The position numbers and the translations under genes were made by a program. This document shows, one piece after another, positions 8,681 through 17,351 of a stretch of DNA of 64,000 nucleotides; position 1 is the first letter of the stretch; each line of letters opens with the position of its first letter. Source of the stretch: Agromyces archimandritae (GTDB taxonomy: Bacteria > Actinomycetota > Actinomycetes > Actinomycetales > Microbacteriaceae). The stretch is from NCBI RefSeq assembly GCF_018024495.1, contig NZ_CP071696.1, positions 62,001-126,000 of the forward strand, written 5' to 3'. The notes beneath the pieces were generated by a model. That model was not told where the DNA came from. It saw only the letters and a list, made by a program, of their open reading frames with translations, and ran no database searches.

Positions 8681-9076
8681 TCAGGCGCCGATCTTCTCGC
8701 GCCCGTTCGAACTCTTCTTCGCGGGCTTCTGACCGCGGCGGGCCCGCAGGTACTGCAGGCGCTCTTCGAGGAGTTCTTCGAGCTCGGGGATCGTGCGGCG
8801 CTCGAGCAGCATGTCCCAGTGGGTGCGGGCGATCTTGTCGCCGGAGTGGTCGACGGCCAGCGGCTTCGAGTCGACGATGAGCGATGCGGTGCCGCCGCAG
8901 TGGCGGCATTCCCAGGTCTCGGGGATCTCGGCTTCGCTCGAGAAGACCATCGAGGTGTCGCGCCCGCAGACCTCGCAGCGGTAGGTGTATTCGGCGCGTT
9001 CGGCGAATACCACGCCCTCTTCACTCTGCAGGCTCTGCGCACCGATCCGCATGCCCCGAAGGCTCCGATCTGCCAT
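8681..9076 (-). CDS. rbpA: RNA polymerase-binding protein RbpA
   Basis: An actinobacterial transcription factor that binds RNA polymerase and the principal sigma factor and stabilises open complexes. The 131-residue product begins MADRSLRGMRIGAQSLQSE, the conserved N-terminal tail, followed by the zinc-ribbon-like core with two CxxC pairs (CEVCGRD and CRHCGG), and a C-terminal sigma-interaction helix (THWDMLLERRTIPELEELL). The ATG at 9076 is preceded by a strong GAGGAGAAGG; an upstream in-frame start at 9103 lacks such support. It converges on lnt. The primary sigma factor it would partner is encoded at 54063-55376. Confidence 0.93.
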   Translation of the reverse strand: MADRSLRGMRIGAQSLQSEEGVVFAERAEYTYRCEVCGRDTSMVFSSEAEIPETWECRHCGGTASLIVDSKPLAVDHSGDKIARTHWDMLLERRTIPELEELLEERLQYLRARRGQKPAKKSSNGREKIGA

Positions 9077-9205
9077 GGCCTTCTCCTCTCGACTCGTCCT
9101 CATGTATAAACGATCAAGCTGGGCATTCCCTTGCCGGCGCCTCGGTTGTTGTCGGGGGATTCTCAGTTTCGCTCGGGCGTGCTCCGACCGGAGGCGGCGC
9201 GGTGC

Positions 9206-9955
9206 TCAGCCGCGCACGAGGGGGAGGGCGAGATCCGCGCGATCCGTCACGAGCCCGTCGACCCCGAGGCCAAGCAGGCGGCGCATGTCGGCCGGCTCGT
9301 TCACCGTCCAGACGTGGACCTCCACGCCGGCGGCATGCGCGGCACGGATGAGACGGGGCGTGACGACGCGCAGGGAGCCGGCGTGCTCCGGCACCTGCAG
9401 GGCGGATGCCCCGCGCACCGCCCGGCGGAGGGCCCGGCCGCCGAACGGGGCGGCGAGGATCGACCCGATCACGCCGGCGCGTCCGGCCGAAGTGGCCACG
9501 CCCGGCAATGCCGCCGCGATCCGGCGCCGGCGCGCATCGGAGAAGGAGGTGAGCAGCACCCGTTCCTCGGCACGGACGGCGCGCACGGCATCCACGGCGG
9601 GCCCGAGGGCAGCCTCGTGCTTGACGTCGATGTTGAACCGCGTCTCGCCGAAGGCGTCGAGCGCCTCCGCGAGCGTCGGGAACGACTGCCCGGCGCCGAG
9701 GTCGACGCGCGCCAGCTCATCCCGGGTGAAATCGCCGACCCGACCCGCGAGGCCGGCGACGCGGTCGAGCTCCTCGTCATGGCTCACGATCGCGACGCCG
9801 TCGCGCGAGGCGTGCACATCGGTCTCGATGTAGTCGGCGCCGGCGGCGATCGCATGCACGAACGCGAGCATCGTGTTCTCGGGGGCTTCGAGCGCGAGGC
9901 CGCGGTGCGCGAGCACACGCGGCCGCGGCGCGTCGAAGTATGCCGAGACGCTCAC
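9206..9955 (-). CDS. Glycerophosphodiester phosphodiesterase family protein
   Basis: Predicted to hydrolyse glycerophosphodiesters to glycerol-3-phosphate and an alcohol. From GTG 9955 the product is 249 residues and shows the GDPD TIM-barrel signatures: VLAHRGLALEAPENTMLAF near the N terminus with the catalytic His-Arg, YIETDVHASRDGVAIVSHD (metal-binding Glu and Asp plus second His), FNIDVKHE, and VHVWTVNEPADMRRLLGLG near the end. There is no signal peptide, so it is probably cytoplasmic. A longer reading from 10042 would overlap the SPFH gene and add a basic non-homologous tail, so 9955 is preferred. It lies 10 nt after the SPFH stop, as third gene of that operon. Confidence 0.85.
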   Translation of the reverse strand: MSVSAYFDAPRPRVLAHRGLALEAPENTMLAFVHAIAAGADYIETDVHASRDGVAIVSHDEELDRVAGLAGRVGDFTRDELARVDLGAGQSFPTLAEALDAFGETRFNIDVKHEAALGPAVDAVRAVRAEERVLLTSFSDARRRRIAAALPGVATSAGRAGVIGSILAAPFGGRALRRAVRGASALQVPEHAGSLRVVTPRLIRAAHAAGVEVHVWTVNEPADMRRLLGLGVDGLVTDRADLALPLVRG

Positions 9956-9965
9956 CGGGTCCGGG

Positions 9966-10934
9966 TCAGCTCGCCGGGGTGGGTGCCGAACCGCCGGCGC
10001 TGCCCGCGGCATCCGCACCCGGAACGACGGCCGTATGCGCACCCGCCTGGCCCGGCGTGAAAGCCCGGCCGATGCCCTTCAGGGCCTCGGTGAGCTCGCT
10101 CGGCACGATCCAGAGCTTGTTGGCCTGGCCGTCGGCGAGCTTCGGCAGCATCTGCAGGTACTGGTAGCCGAGCAGCTTCGGGTCCGCATCGCCCTTGTGG
10201 ATGGCGTCGAAGACCGTGAGGATCGCCTCCGCCTCGCCCTGGGCGCGGAGCACCGCGGCCTTCGCATCGCCCTCGGCCTCGAGGATCGCCGCCTGCCGGG
10301 CGCCCTCGGCGGTGAGGATCGCGGACTGCTTCGTGCCCTCGGCGGTGAGGATGAGCGCGCGACGGTCACGCTCGGCGCGCATCTGCTTCTCCATCGAGTC
10401 CTGGATGGACACGGGCGGGTCGATCGCCTTCAGCTCGACGCGGCTCACGCGGATGCCCCATTTGCCGGTCGCCTCGTCGAGGACGATGCGGAGCTGCCCA
10501 TTGATGTTGTCGCGGCTCGTGAGGGCCTCTTCGAGGTTCATGCCGCCGACCACGTTGCGGAGGGTCGTCGTCGTCAGCTGCTCGACGGCGCCCAGGTAGT
10601 TCGCGATCTCGTAGGTGGCCGCACGGGCATCCGTCACCTGGAAGTAGACGACCGTGTCGATCGAGACGACGAGGTTGTCCTCGGTGATCACCGGCTGCGG
10701 CGGGAACGAGACGACCTGCTCGCGCATGTCGACGAGGGGGCGCAGCCGGTCGATGAACGGCACCAGGATGTTCAGCCCCGGCGAGAGGGTCTTGTGGTAG
10801 CGGCCGAGGCGTTCCACGATGCCCGCATAGGCCTGCGGGATGATGCGGATCGACCTCGCGATCACCACGATCACGAAGATGACGATCGCGATGATCACGA
10901 TCGTCAGGACGATGGCGCCGATATCGACGTTCAT
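9966..10934 (-). CDS. SPFH/Band 7 (stomatin-like) membrane protein
   Basis: A 322-residue stomatin/paraslipin homologue. One N-terminal transmembrane helix (IVLTIVIIAIVIFVIVVIA) is followed by the SPFH domain (IIPQAYAGIVERLGRYHKTL, PGLNILVPFIDRL, VVYFQVTDARAATYEIANYL) and a coiled-coil, Ala/Glu-rich stretch with repeated AEG units (LILTAEGTKQSAILTAEGAR). The ATG at 10934 overlaps the stop of the upstream NfeD gene (ATGA), the classic partner pair. Members organise membrane microdomains and modulate membrane proteases; no substrate can be inferred here. Confidence 0.92.
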   Translation of the reverse strand: MNVDIGAIVLTIVIIAIVIFVIVVIARSIRIIPQAYAGIVERLGRYHKTLSPGLNILVPFIDRLRPLVDMREQVVSFPPQPVITEDNLVVSIDTVVYFQVTDARAATYEIANYLGAVEQLTTTTLRNVVGGMNLEEALTSRDNINGQLRIVLDEATGKWGIRVSRVELKAIDPPVSIQDSMEKQMRAERDRRALILTAEGTKQSAILTAEGARQAAILEAEGDAKAAVLRAQGEAEAILTVFDAIHKGDADPKLLGYQYLQMLPKLADGQANKLWIVPSELTEALKGIGRAFTPGQAGAHTAVVPGADAAGSAGGSAPTPAS

Positions 10935-11401
10935 TCGGGCTTCCTCTCGAGGGGGACGACGACGGCGGTGGCTCCGTCGATACCGGTGACGAGCACGGCC
11001 TCGCCGACCGGCACGTCGCGCTGTTCGGTGATGGGGGACAATCGCGCGGTCCAGACCTCGCCGTTGCTCAGGCGTACCTGGCCGCCGACGGAGGAGACCG
11101 TGCGCACCACGCTGCCGTCGGCGCCGATCAGGGCGTCGATATTGCTGCGCGTCGGATCGCCGCCTTTGCGGAGGGCTTTCAGCAGCGGCGGCCGGAGGGT
11201 CATGATGAGGGCGACGGCGATGACGGCGGCGACGATGAACTGCGCCCACCACGGGATGCCGAAGAGCCCCGAAAGCAGGCCGCCGACGCTTCCGAGCGCG
11301 AGCATCAGGAAGGTCATCTCGAGCGTGAAGATCTCGATCGTCGCGAACAGGAGGATGAGCACGATCCAGCCGATCCACGCGTACTGCGTCAGCACATCCA
11401 C
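10931..11401 (-). CDS. NfeD-like membrane protein
   Basis: A short NfeD1b-type protein without the serine-protease domain: three or so transmembrane helices (IGWIVLILLFATIEIF, MTFLMLALGSVGGLLSGLF, QFIVAAVIAVALIM) followed by an OB-fold domain (LIGADGSVVRTVSSVGGQVRL, AVLVTGIDGATAVV). The GTG at 11401 is chosen because GGGAG lies 5 nt upstream; the GTG at 11407 would overlap that site. The product is 156 residues. It is co-translated with the SPFH protein, with which such proteins interact. TAGTTT on the minus strand just upstream of the ribosome binding site may be the operon -10. Confidence 0.88.
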   Translation of the reverse strand: MDVLTQYAWIGWIVLILLFATIEIFTLEMTFLMLALGSVGGLLSGLFGIPWWAQFIVAAVIAVALIMTLRPPLLKALRKGGDPTRSNIDALIGADGSVVRTVSSVGGQVRLSNGEVWTARLSPITEQRDVPVGEAVLVTGIDGATAVVVPLERKPE

Positions 11402-11463
11402 GGGCACTCCCTCGTTCGTCCCTTGAAAACTAGCAGGAACGCGCGGGCGTCGGGACTGGTTGA

Positions 11464-11469
11464 TAGTCT
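11464..11469 (+). promoter_or_regulatory. -10 element TAGTCT of the SDR gene
   Basis: TAGTCT gives a ~42-nt leader that contains GAGGAG at 11503-11508, 9 nt before GTG 11518. It is back-to-back with the NfeD operon promoter. Confidence 0.4.
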
Positions 11470-11517
11470 CGGTGCGCGCGACCGCGCGCCATCCGCACCC
11501 CCGAGGAGCCGAACCAC

Positions 11518-12282
11518 GTGACCACCCCCCTCGCCCCGTCCTCGCTCGCCGGCCGCACCGCCCTCGTCACCGGGTCCTCCCGCGGCATCGGCGCCGACAC
11601 GGCCCGCTCCCTCGCCGCGGCCGGCGCGAACGTCGTCGTGAACTACCGCAGCAAGGCGCCCCGCGCCGACAAGGTCGTCGCCGAGATCACCGAGGCCGGC
11701 GGCAGCGCGATCGCCGTCGGTGCCGACCTCACGAACCCCGACTCGGTCGAGGCCATGTTCATCGGCGCCGAGGCCGCCTTCGACAAGATCGACATCCTCG
11801 TGCTGAACGCCTCGGGCGGCATGGAGACCGGCATGGGCGAGGACTACGCGATGCGGCTGAACCGCGACGCGCAGCTGAACGTCGTCGAACGCGCGCTTCC
11901 GCACCTCGCCGAGGGGGCGCGCATCGTCTTCGTCACGAGCCACCAGGCACACTTCATCCGCACCACCCCGACCATGCCCGAGTACGAGCCCGTCGCCCTC
12001 TCCAAGCGGGCCGGCGAGGACGCGTTGCGGGCGCTCGTGCCCGAGTTCGACGCCGCCGGCATCGGCTTCGTCGTCGTCTCGGGCGACATGATCGAGGGCA
12101 CCATCACCGCGACCCTGCTCGAGCGGGCGAACCCCGGCGCCATCGCCCAGCGCAAGGAGGAGGCGGGCAAGCTCTACAACGTCGCCGAGTTCGCCGCCGA
12201 GGTCGCCCGCGCCGCCGTCGACCCGATCCCGGCCGACCGCACCCGCTACGTCGGCGACGTCACCGGCTTCGCCGCCGAGTAG
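11518..12282 (+). CDS. Atypical short-chain dehydrogenase/reductase (SDR)
   Basis: A 254-residue Rossmann-fold protein with the glycine-rich cofactor motif TGSSRGIG at residues 18-25 and the NAG-like LNASGG at about 97. Ser141 of VFVTSHQ occupies the catalytic serine position. The YxxxK motif is altered: the lysine is K163 (VALSK), and the tyrosine position is V159; the nearest tyrosine is Y156 in PEYEPVALSKRAGED. Normal SDR chemistry is therefore doubtful unless Y156 substitutes. The GTG start is supported by GAGGAG. It stands alone, converging on the DUF308 gene with a strong hairpin between them. The substrate is not predictable. Confidence 0.85.
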   Translation: MTTPLAPSSLAGRTALVTGSSRGIGADTARSLAAAGANVVVNYRSKAPRADKVVAEITEAGGSAIAVGADLTNPDSVEAMFIGAEAAFDKIDILVLNASGGMETGMGEDYAMRLNRDAQLNVVERALPHLAEGARIVFVTSHQAHFIRTTPTMPEYEPVALSKRAGEDALRALVPEFDAAGIGFVVVSGDMIEGTITATLLERANPGAIAQRKEEAGKLYNVAEFAAEVARAAVDPIPADRTRYVGDVTGFAAE

Positions 12283-12287
12283 GCGCA

Positions 12288-12333
12288 CGCACGGAGCGGG
12301 GCGGGATGGCATCCATCCCACCCCGCTCGTGCG
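12288..12333. terminator. Bidirectional terminator hairpin
   Basis: Arms 12288-12309 and 12313-12333 pair almost perfectly (one bulged G, one G.U) around a CAT loop between the convergent SDR and DUF308 genes. Confidence 0.75.
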
Positions 12334-12360
12334 TTCGGCCGCGGCCGGCGCGCGAGGCCG

Positions 12361-12963
12361 TCAGGCCGTGACGCCCCGCCCGAAGGTGAAGGCGCGCACG
12401 ATCTGCACGATGCCGAGCACGATCAGCGAGATCCCCGCGACGAGGAAGAGCACGACGGCCCCCCACAGCGGCGAGAACAGCAGGATGATGCCGGCGATGA
12501 GGCTCAGGATGCCGAAGAAGATCGTCCACCCCTTCGACCCCGAGTCGCCGGACTGGACGAGCGCGACGATGCCCTCGACGATCCACAGGATGCCGATGAA
12601 CACGCCGAGGAAGATGCCGAGCACGAGGGCCGAGGCGCGCGGATCCATGAACACGATCACGCCGGCGATGACGAACAGGATGCCGAGGATGATGTCCAGC
12701 GCCCTGGCCCCGCCGCCGATGCCCTTCGCGAAGATGCCGATCCCGACATACGCGATGCCCGCGATGATGAAGTAGATCCCGAGCAGGATCACGATGACCT
12801 GCGCGGATTCGCGCGGCCAGAACGAGATCAGGATCCCGAAGATCAGCGCGGCCGCACCCGAGAGCCCGAGGCCGACCCGGATGCTGTTGATCGTCGACTT
12901 CGCGAGCCCGCGGGAATCGAGCGTGAACGCGGCGAATCCGCCGCCCGAGGGTGTGTCGGACAT
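12361..12963 (-). CDS. HdeD/DUF308 family membrane protein
   Basis: A 200-residue, very hydrophobic protein with about six transmembrane helices arranged as repeated pairs ([101 protein letters not shown]). This repeat pattern with an acidic/Pro turn after every second helix is typical of DUF308/HdeD. E. coli HdeD is linked to acid resistance, but no function can be claimed here. The ATG at 12963 is preceded by GAGGAGA. Confidence 0.85.
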   Translation of the reverse strand: MSDTPSGGGFAAFTLDSRGLAKSTINSIRVGLGLSGAAALIFGILISFWPRESAQVIVILLGIYFIIAGIAYVGIGIFAKGIGGGARALDIILGILFVIAGVIVFMDPRASALVLGIFLGVFIGILWIVEGIVALVQSGDSGSKGWTIFFGILSLIAGIILLFSPLWGAVVLFLVAGISLIVLGIVQIVRAFTFGRGVTA

Positions 12964-13132
12964 TGCCGTCTCCTCACCGGGCCGGCGAGCACGCCCCACC
13001 CGTGTCTCAACCGCGGCGCCCCCTGCACCGCTTGCTCCGATTCTGGCCCGGTCCTGGGCCGGGGGCAAGGGCCGCGGGCTCCGGCGTGTCGACGGGCACG
13101 GCCGGAGGCGCGCGCGCTGCCATGCTGGGGGC

Positions 13133-13483
13133 ATGACCACCGCACGCATCGCGATCCTCTTCGTCCTCGCCGCGATCGCCGAGATCGGCGGCGCCTGGCT
13201 CGTCTGGCAGGCGGTGCGCGAAGCGCGGCCATGGTGGATCGCGGGCCTCGGCGTGCTCGCGCTCGGCGCGTACGGCTTCCTCGCCGCGATGCAGCCCGAT
13301 GCGAACTTCGGTCGCGTGCTTGCCGCGTACGGCGGCGTGTTCATCGCCGGCTCGCTCGCCTGGGGCGTGATCGTCGACGGCTTCACGCCGACGACATGGG
13401 ACGTGGTGGGCGCGTCGGTCGCGCTCGTCGGCGCGGCGATCATCATCCTCGCGCCGGGCGGCGGTGCCTCCGACCCGGCGTGA
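13133..13483 (+). CDS. YnfA/UPF0060 family small membrane protein
   Basis: A 116-residue four-helix membrane protein resembling small-multidrug-resistance transporters. Family hallmarks are [22 protein letters not shown] at the N terminus, [25 protein letters not shown] in the middle and the [23 protein letters not shown] [17 protein letters not shown]. The ATG at 13133 is preceded by GGGGGC and CATGCT (13121-13126), consistent with a weak leaderless -10. Transport substrate unknown. Confidence 0.88.
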   Translation: MTTARIAILFVLAAIAEIGGAWLVWQAVREARPWWIAGLGVLALGAYGFLAAMQPDANFGRVLAAYGGVFIAGSLAWGVIVDGFTPTTWDVVGASVALVGAAIIILAPGGGASDPA

Positions 13484-13542
13484 GCCGGGGCCCGGGCGGA
13501 GGCCGCTGGACAGCGACCGCGCGGCCGTGGCACGATCGCGGC

Positions 13543-13986
13543 GTGGGGAGTGCTTCAGCGGACGAGCGGCGCCTGCGCGATCTCGCGGTGCTGCGCCGGG
13601 TCCGCGACCGGATCGACCGGGAGTACGCGCAGCCGCTCGATGTCGAGGCGCTCGCGCGCGGGGCGAACATGTCGTCGGGGCACCTCAGTCGGCAGTTCCG
13701 GCAGGCGTTCGGCGAGTCGCCGTACTCCTATCTGATGACGCGTCGCATCGAACGGGCGATGGCGTTGCTGCGCCGCGGCGACCTGAGCGTCACGGAGGTG
13801 TGCTTCGAGGTCGGCTGCTCCTCGCTCGGCACCTTCAGCACGCGCTTCACCGAGCTCGTCGGGATGCCGCCGAGCGCTTACCGCGAGCTGCCCGACGACC
13901 CCACGGCGGGTGTGCCGACGGCGCTGTGGAAGTACGCCACGAGACCGGTCAGGAATCGAGAAGCCACCGGTCGGCGGGGCCAATAG
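13543..13986 (+). CDS. AraC-family transcriptional regulator
   Basis: A 147-residue DNA-binding protein consisting essentially of one AraC-type double HTH (about residues 8-110): RIDREYAQPLDVEALARGAN, MSSGHLSRQFRQAFGESPY, ERAMALLRRGDLSVTEVCFE, VGCSSLGTFSTRFTELVGMPPSAYR. It lacks a separate ligand-binding domain. The C-terminal ~30 residues continue with TALWKYATRPVRNREA. GTG 13543 is chosen; CACGAT sits 6 nt upstream. A VOC protein begins 10 nt after its stop but has its own -10, and the pair is probably functionally linked. Confidence 0.88.
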   Translation: MGSASADERRLRDLAVLRRVRDRIDREYAQPLDVEALARGANMSSGHLSRQFRQAFGESPYSYLMTRRIERAMALLRRGDLSVTEVCFEVGCSSLGTFSTRFTELVGMPPSAYRELPDDPTAGVPTALWKYATRPVRNREATGRRGQ

Positions 13987-13989
13987 CGT
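13984..13989 (+). promoter_or_regulatory. Leaderless -10 TAGCGT of the VOC gene
   Basis: TAGCGT, which includes the stop codon of the AraC gene, then 7 nt and ATG 13997. Confidence 0.5.
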
Positions 13990-13996
13990 GGGCGGC

Positions 13997-14407
13997 ATGG
14001 ACATCACGATTCAGTACACCTTCCTTCCGCACACCGACCCCGAGGCCTCGCTCGCGTTCTACCGCGACCGCCTCGGCTTCGAGCTGCGCAACGACGTCGG
14101 CCAGGGCGAGATGCGCTGGCTGACCATCGGCCCGGCCGGCCAGCCCGACACCGCGGTGGTGCTGACGCCGCCGTTCGCCGACCCGGGCATCACCGAGGGC
14201 GAACGGCGCACGGTCTCCGAGATGATGGCGAAGGGCACCTATGCGGGCATCGTCCTCGCCACCGAGGATGTCGACGGCGCGTTCGCGGCGCTGCAGGGCG
14301 GCGACGTCGAGGTCGTGCAGGAACCCATCGATCAGCCGTACGGGGTGCGCGACTGCGCCTTCCGCGACCCGGCGGGCAACATGGTCCGCATCCAGCAGCA
14401 GCGCTGA
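13997..14407 (+). CDS. VOC (glyoxalase/bleomycin-resistance fold) protein
   Basis: A 136-residue vicinal-oxygen-chelate protein with two beta-alpha-beta-beta-beta halves. HTDPEASLAFYRDRLGFEL is typical of the first module and YGVRDCAFRDPAGNMVRIQQ of the last strand, where Asp/Gly-Asn-Met are conserved. Such proteins include lyases, dioxygenases and binding proteins; substrate cannot be assigned. The neighbouring AraC-type regulator may control it. Confidence 0.85.
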   Translation: MDITIQYTFLPHTDPEASLAFYRDRLGFELRNDVGQGEMRWLTIGPAGQPDTAVVLTPPFADPGITEGERRTVSEMMAKGTYAGIVLATEDVDGAFAALQGGDVEVVQEPIDQPYGVRDCAFRDPAGNMVRIQQQR

Positions 14408-14409
14408 GC

Positions 14410-14454
14410 GGATGCCGTGGGGGCGCCGAACCGGCCGGGCGCCCCGCGGCATCC
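14410..14454. terminator. GGATGCC-armed hairpin after the VOC gene
   Basis: Arms 14410-14427 and 14438-14454 begin and end with GGATGCC/GGCATCC and pair with one bulge and one mismatch. The right arm is part of a repeat also found at 26852-26879. Confidence 0.6.
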
Positions 14455-14465
14455 ACACCCGAACC
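14438..14465 (+). repeat. Dispersed 28-nt intergenic repeat, copy 1
   Basis: Matches the minus strand of 26852-26879 at 27 of 28 positions (core GCGGCATCC then CACCCGAACC). The next ~15 nt extend the CCCGAA motif into a short tandem array. Both copies lie just upstream of a gene's ribosome binding site. Confidence 0.6.
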
Positions 14466-14495
14466 CGAACCCGAACCCCGAGAATCGGAGCCACG

Positions 14496-16850
14496 ATGAG
14501 CACCCCGCACGCCGCCGACGCCCACGAGCTGATCCGGGTGCGCGGCGCCCGCGAGAACAATCTGAAGAACGTCGACGCGGATCTGCCGAAGCGGCGGCTG
14601 ACGGTGTTCACGGGGGTGTCGGGGTCGGGCAAGAGTTCGCTCGTGTTCGACACGATCGCCGCCGAGTCGCGCCGCCTCATCGACGAGACCTACAGCGCGT
14701 TCGTGCAGGGGTTCATGCCGTCGGTGCCGCGGCCCGACGTCGACGTGCTCGAGGGGCTGACGACGGCGATCATCGTCGACCAGGAGCGGCTGGGGGCGAA
14801 TCCGCGGTCGACGGTCGGCACCGTCACGGATGCGAACGCAATGCTGCGCATCCTGTTCTCGAAGCTCGGGGAGCCCTACATCGGCGGGCCGACGGCGTTC
14901 TCGTTCAACATCCCGACCCAGAAGGCGAGCGGGGTGATGACGGGCCCGAAGGGCGAGAAGAAGATCGTGAAGGATGCGATCTACCTCGGCGGCATGTGCC
15001 CGCGCTGCGAGGGGCGGGGCACGGTCTCCGAACTCGACCTCGCGCAGATCGTCGACGAGTCGAAGTCGCTCGAGGAGGGCGCGATCATGGTGCCCGGGTA
15101 CACGGCCGACGGCTGGATGGTGAAGGGCTTCTCGGCATCCGGCTTCTACCCGGCCGACCGGCCGATCGCCTCGTTCACCGAGAAGCAGCGGCACATGTTC
15201 CTGTACGGCGAGGTCACGAAGGTCAAGATCTCCGGCATCAACATGACGTACGAGGGGCTCATCCCGAAGATCACGAAGGCGATGCTCTCGAAGGATCCGG
15301 CGGCGTTGCAGCCGCACATCCGCGCCTTCGTCGAACGCGTCGCGACCTTCGCGACGTGCCCCGAATGCGACGGCACCCGTCTCACCGAGGGCGCGCGTTC
15401 GTCGAAGATCGGCGGCGTCGGCATCGCGGACGCCTGCCGCATGCAGGTCACGGATCTCGCCGAGTGGATCCACACCCTCGACCGGCCCGAAGCCGGCCCG
15501 CTGCTGGCGGCCCTCGGTGCGAATCTCGACGCCTTCGTCACGCTCGGCCTCGGGTACCTCTCGCTGGAACGCCCGTCGGGCACCCTGTCGGGCGGGGAGG
15601 CGCAGCGCATCAAGATGCTCCGCCATCTCGGCTCCTCGCTCACCGACGTCACCTACGTCTTCGACGAGCCGACGATCGGCCTGCACCCGCACGACATCCA
15701 GCGCATGAACACGCTGCTCGAACAGCTGCGCGACAAGGGCAATACGGTCCTCGTCGTCGAGCACAAGCCCGAGACGATCGAGATCGCCGACCATGTCGTG
15801 GATCTCGGACCGGGCGCCGGGCAGGGCGGCGGGGAGATCACCTTCGAGGGCACCGTCGAGGGGCTGCGGAAGAGCGACACGCTCACGGGGCGTCACCTCG
15901 GGGACCGTGCCCGGCTCAAGGAGACGCTGCGCGAGCCGACCGGCGCGATCGAGGTGCGCGGGGCGTCGGCGCACAATCTGCAGGATGTGGATGTCGACAT
16001 CCCGCTCGGGGTGCTGACGGTCGTCACGGGGGTCGCCGGCTCGGGCAAGAGCTCCCTCATCCACGGGTCGGTCGCCCCGCGCGAGGGTGTCGTGGCGATC
16101 GATCAGGGGGCGATCAAGGGGTCGCGGCGCAGCAACCCGGCGACGTACACGGGCCTGCTGGAGCCGATCCGCAAGGCGTTCGCGAAGGCGAACGGGGTGA
16201 AGCCGGCCCTGTTCAGCGCGAATTCCGAGGGCGCGTGCCCGACGTGCAAGGGTTCGGGGGTGATCGTCACCGAGCTCGGTTTCATGGACACGATCGAGAC
16301 GCCGTGCGAGGACTGCGGCGGCAAACGGTTCCAGGCGGCGGTGCTGGAGTACAAGCTGGCCGGCCTCGATATCACGGAGGTGCTCGAGTTGCCGGTGGCC
16401 CGTGCGCGCGGGTTCTTCTCCGAGGGCGAGGCGAGCATCCCGGCGGCTGCGGAGATCCTCGGCAGGCTGGAGGACGTCGGGCTCGGCTATCTCACGCTCG
16501 GGCAGCCGCTTTCGACCCTGTCGGGCGGTGAACGTCAGCGCCTGAAGCTCGCGATCGCGATGGGGGAGGACGGGGAGGTGTACGTGCTCGACGAGCCCAC
16601 GACGGGCCTGCACCTGGCGGATGTCGAGCACCTTCTCGGGCTTCTGGATCGCCTGGTGGACGCGGGAAAATCGGTGATCGTCATCGAGCACCACCAGGCC
16701 GTGATGGCCCACGCCGACCGGATCATCGACCTCGGGCCCGGCGCCGGCCACGACGGCGGCCGGGTCGTGTTCGAGGGCACCCCGGCCGAGCTCGTGGATG
16801 CCGCGTCCACCCTCACCGGGCAGCACCTGGCGGAGTACGTGCGGGGGTGA
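14496..16850 (+). CDS. UvrA-like ABC ATPase (drug-resistance type)
   Basis: A 784-residue UvrA paralogue with two ABC cassettes. Walker A motifs are GVSGSGKSS near residue 44 and GVAGSGKSS near 513; ABC signatures are LSGGEAQRIKML and LSGGERQRLKL; Walker B/D-loop regions read VFDEPTIGLHP and VLDEPTTGLHL. Zinc-binding CxxC pairs are present (CPRCEGRG, CPECDGTRL, CPTCKGSG, CEDCGGKRF). It is shorter than genuine UvrA (~950 residues) and resembles the DrrC-like group linked to resistance to DNA-intercalating drugs. A role in self-protection or DNA repair is inferred, not shown. GGAG precedes the ATG at 14496. Confidence 0.88.
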   Translation: MSTPHAADAHELIRVRGARENNLKNVDADLPKRRLTVFTGVSGSGKSSLVFDTIAAESRRLIDETYSAFVQGFMPSVPRPDVDVLEGLTTAIIVDQERLGANPRSTVGTVTDANAMLRILFSKLGEPYIGGPTAFSFNIPTQKASGVMTGPKGEKKIVKDAIYLGGMCPRCEGRGTVSELDLAQIVDESKSLEEGAIMVPGYTADGWMVKGFSASGFYPADRPIASFTEKQRHMFLYGEVTKVKISGINMTYEGLIPKITKAMLSKDPAALQPHIRAFVERVATFATCPECDGTRLTEGARSSKIGGVGIADACRMQVTDLAEWIHTLDRPEAGPLLAALGANLDAFVTLGLGYLSLERPSGTLSGGEAQRIKMLRHLGSSLTDVTYVFDEPTIGLHPHDIQRMNTLLEQLRDKGNTVLVVEHKPETIEIADHVVDLGPGAGQGGGEITFEGTVEGLRKSDTLTGRHLGDRARLKETLREPTGAIEVRGASAHNLQDVDVDIPLGVLTVVTGVAGSGKSSLIHGSVAPREGVVAIDQGAIKGSRRSNPATYTGLLEPIRKAFAKANGVKPALFSANSEGACPTCKGSGVIVTELGFMDTIETPCEDCGGKRFQAAVLEYKLAGLDITEVLELPVARARGFFSEGEASIPAAAEILGRLEDVGLGYLTLGQPLSTLSGGERQRLKLAIAMGEDGEVYVLDEPTTGLHLADVEHLLGLLDRLVDAGKSVIVIEHHQAVMAHADRIIDLGPGAGHDGGRVVFEGTPAELVDAASTLTGQHLAEYVRG

Positions 16851-16903
16851 GGGCCTGCAGCGGCCCGGTCGGGTCGCTCGTTCGACGTCGATCCGGCTCG
16901 GGG

Positions 16904-16909
16904 TAGCCT
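16904..16909 (+). promoter_or_regulatory. Leaderless -10 TAGCCT of the GNAT gene
   Basis: TAGCCT, 7 nt, then GTG 16917. Confidence 0.5.
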
Positions 16910-16916
16910 CGGTGAC

Positions 16917-17351
16917 GTGGCCGATACTCCTCGAATCGAGACACTCGACGTACTCACCGACGCCGACGCCGCAGCGATCGAGCATCTGCTCGGGCAGCTG
17001 TCTTCATCGGCCGTCTACGATCGGGCCCGGATCGAGCTGATGCTCCGCCACGATGCGACCGAGCTGCTGGTGTCACGTCTGAACGGGCGGATCGTGGGGA
17101 TGGCGACCCTGGTTTCGTTTCCGCTGCCCACGGGGCTCCGCGGATTCGTCGAGGATGTGGTCTCGCACGAATCGGTTCGCGGACAGGGCGTCGGGCGAGG
17201 CCTGCTGACGGCGATGATCGATATCGCCGTGGCACGCGGCTTCCGCTCGTTGGAGCTGACATCGCGGCCGTCCCGCGAGGCGGCGCTGCGACTCTACGAG
17301 TCGGTCGGTTTCGTCCGCAGGGACACCAACGTGCTGCGATTCACCCCCTGA
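16917..17351 (+). CDS. GNAT-family N-acetyltransferase
   Basis: A 144-residue single-domain acetyltransferase. The acetyl-CoA pyrophosphate-binding motif A is VVSHESVRGQGVGRGLLTAMI (Q/RxxGxG/A as RGQGVG), followed by motif B LELTSRPSREAALRLYESVGF, which is typical of small-molecule or amine acetyltransferases. The acceptor substrate is unknown. The start follows from the leaderless -10 upstream. Confidence 0.88.
   Translation: MADTPRIETLDVLTDADAAAIEHLLGQLSSSAVYDRARIELMLRHDATELLVSRLNGRIVGMATLVSFPLPTGLRGFVEDVVSHESVRGQGVGRGLLTAMIDIAVARGFRSLELTSRPSREAALRLYESVGFVRRDTNVLRFTP

Noticed and set aside
14190..16985. Long minus-strand open frame (over 900 codons) opposite the UvrA-like gene
   Set aside because: It mirrors codon position bias of the real gene on the plus strand, has no recognisable domain and is His/Arg/Glu-rich like other antisense shadows in GC-rich DNA.
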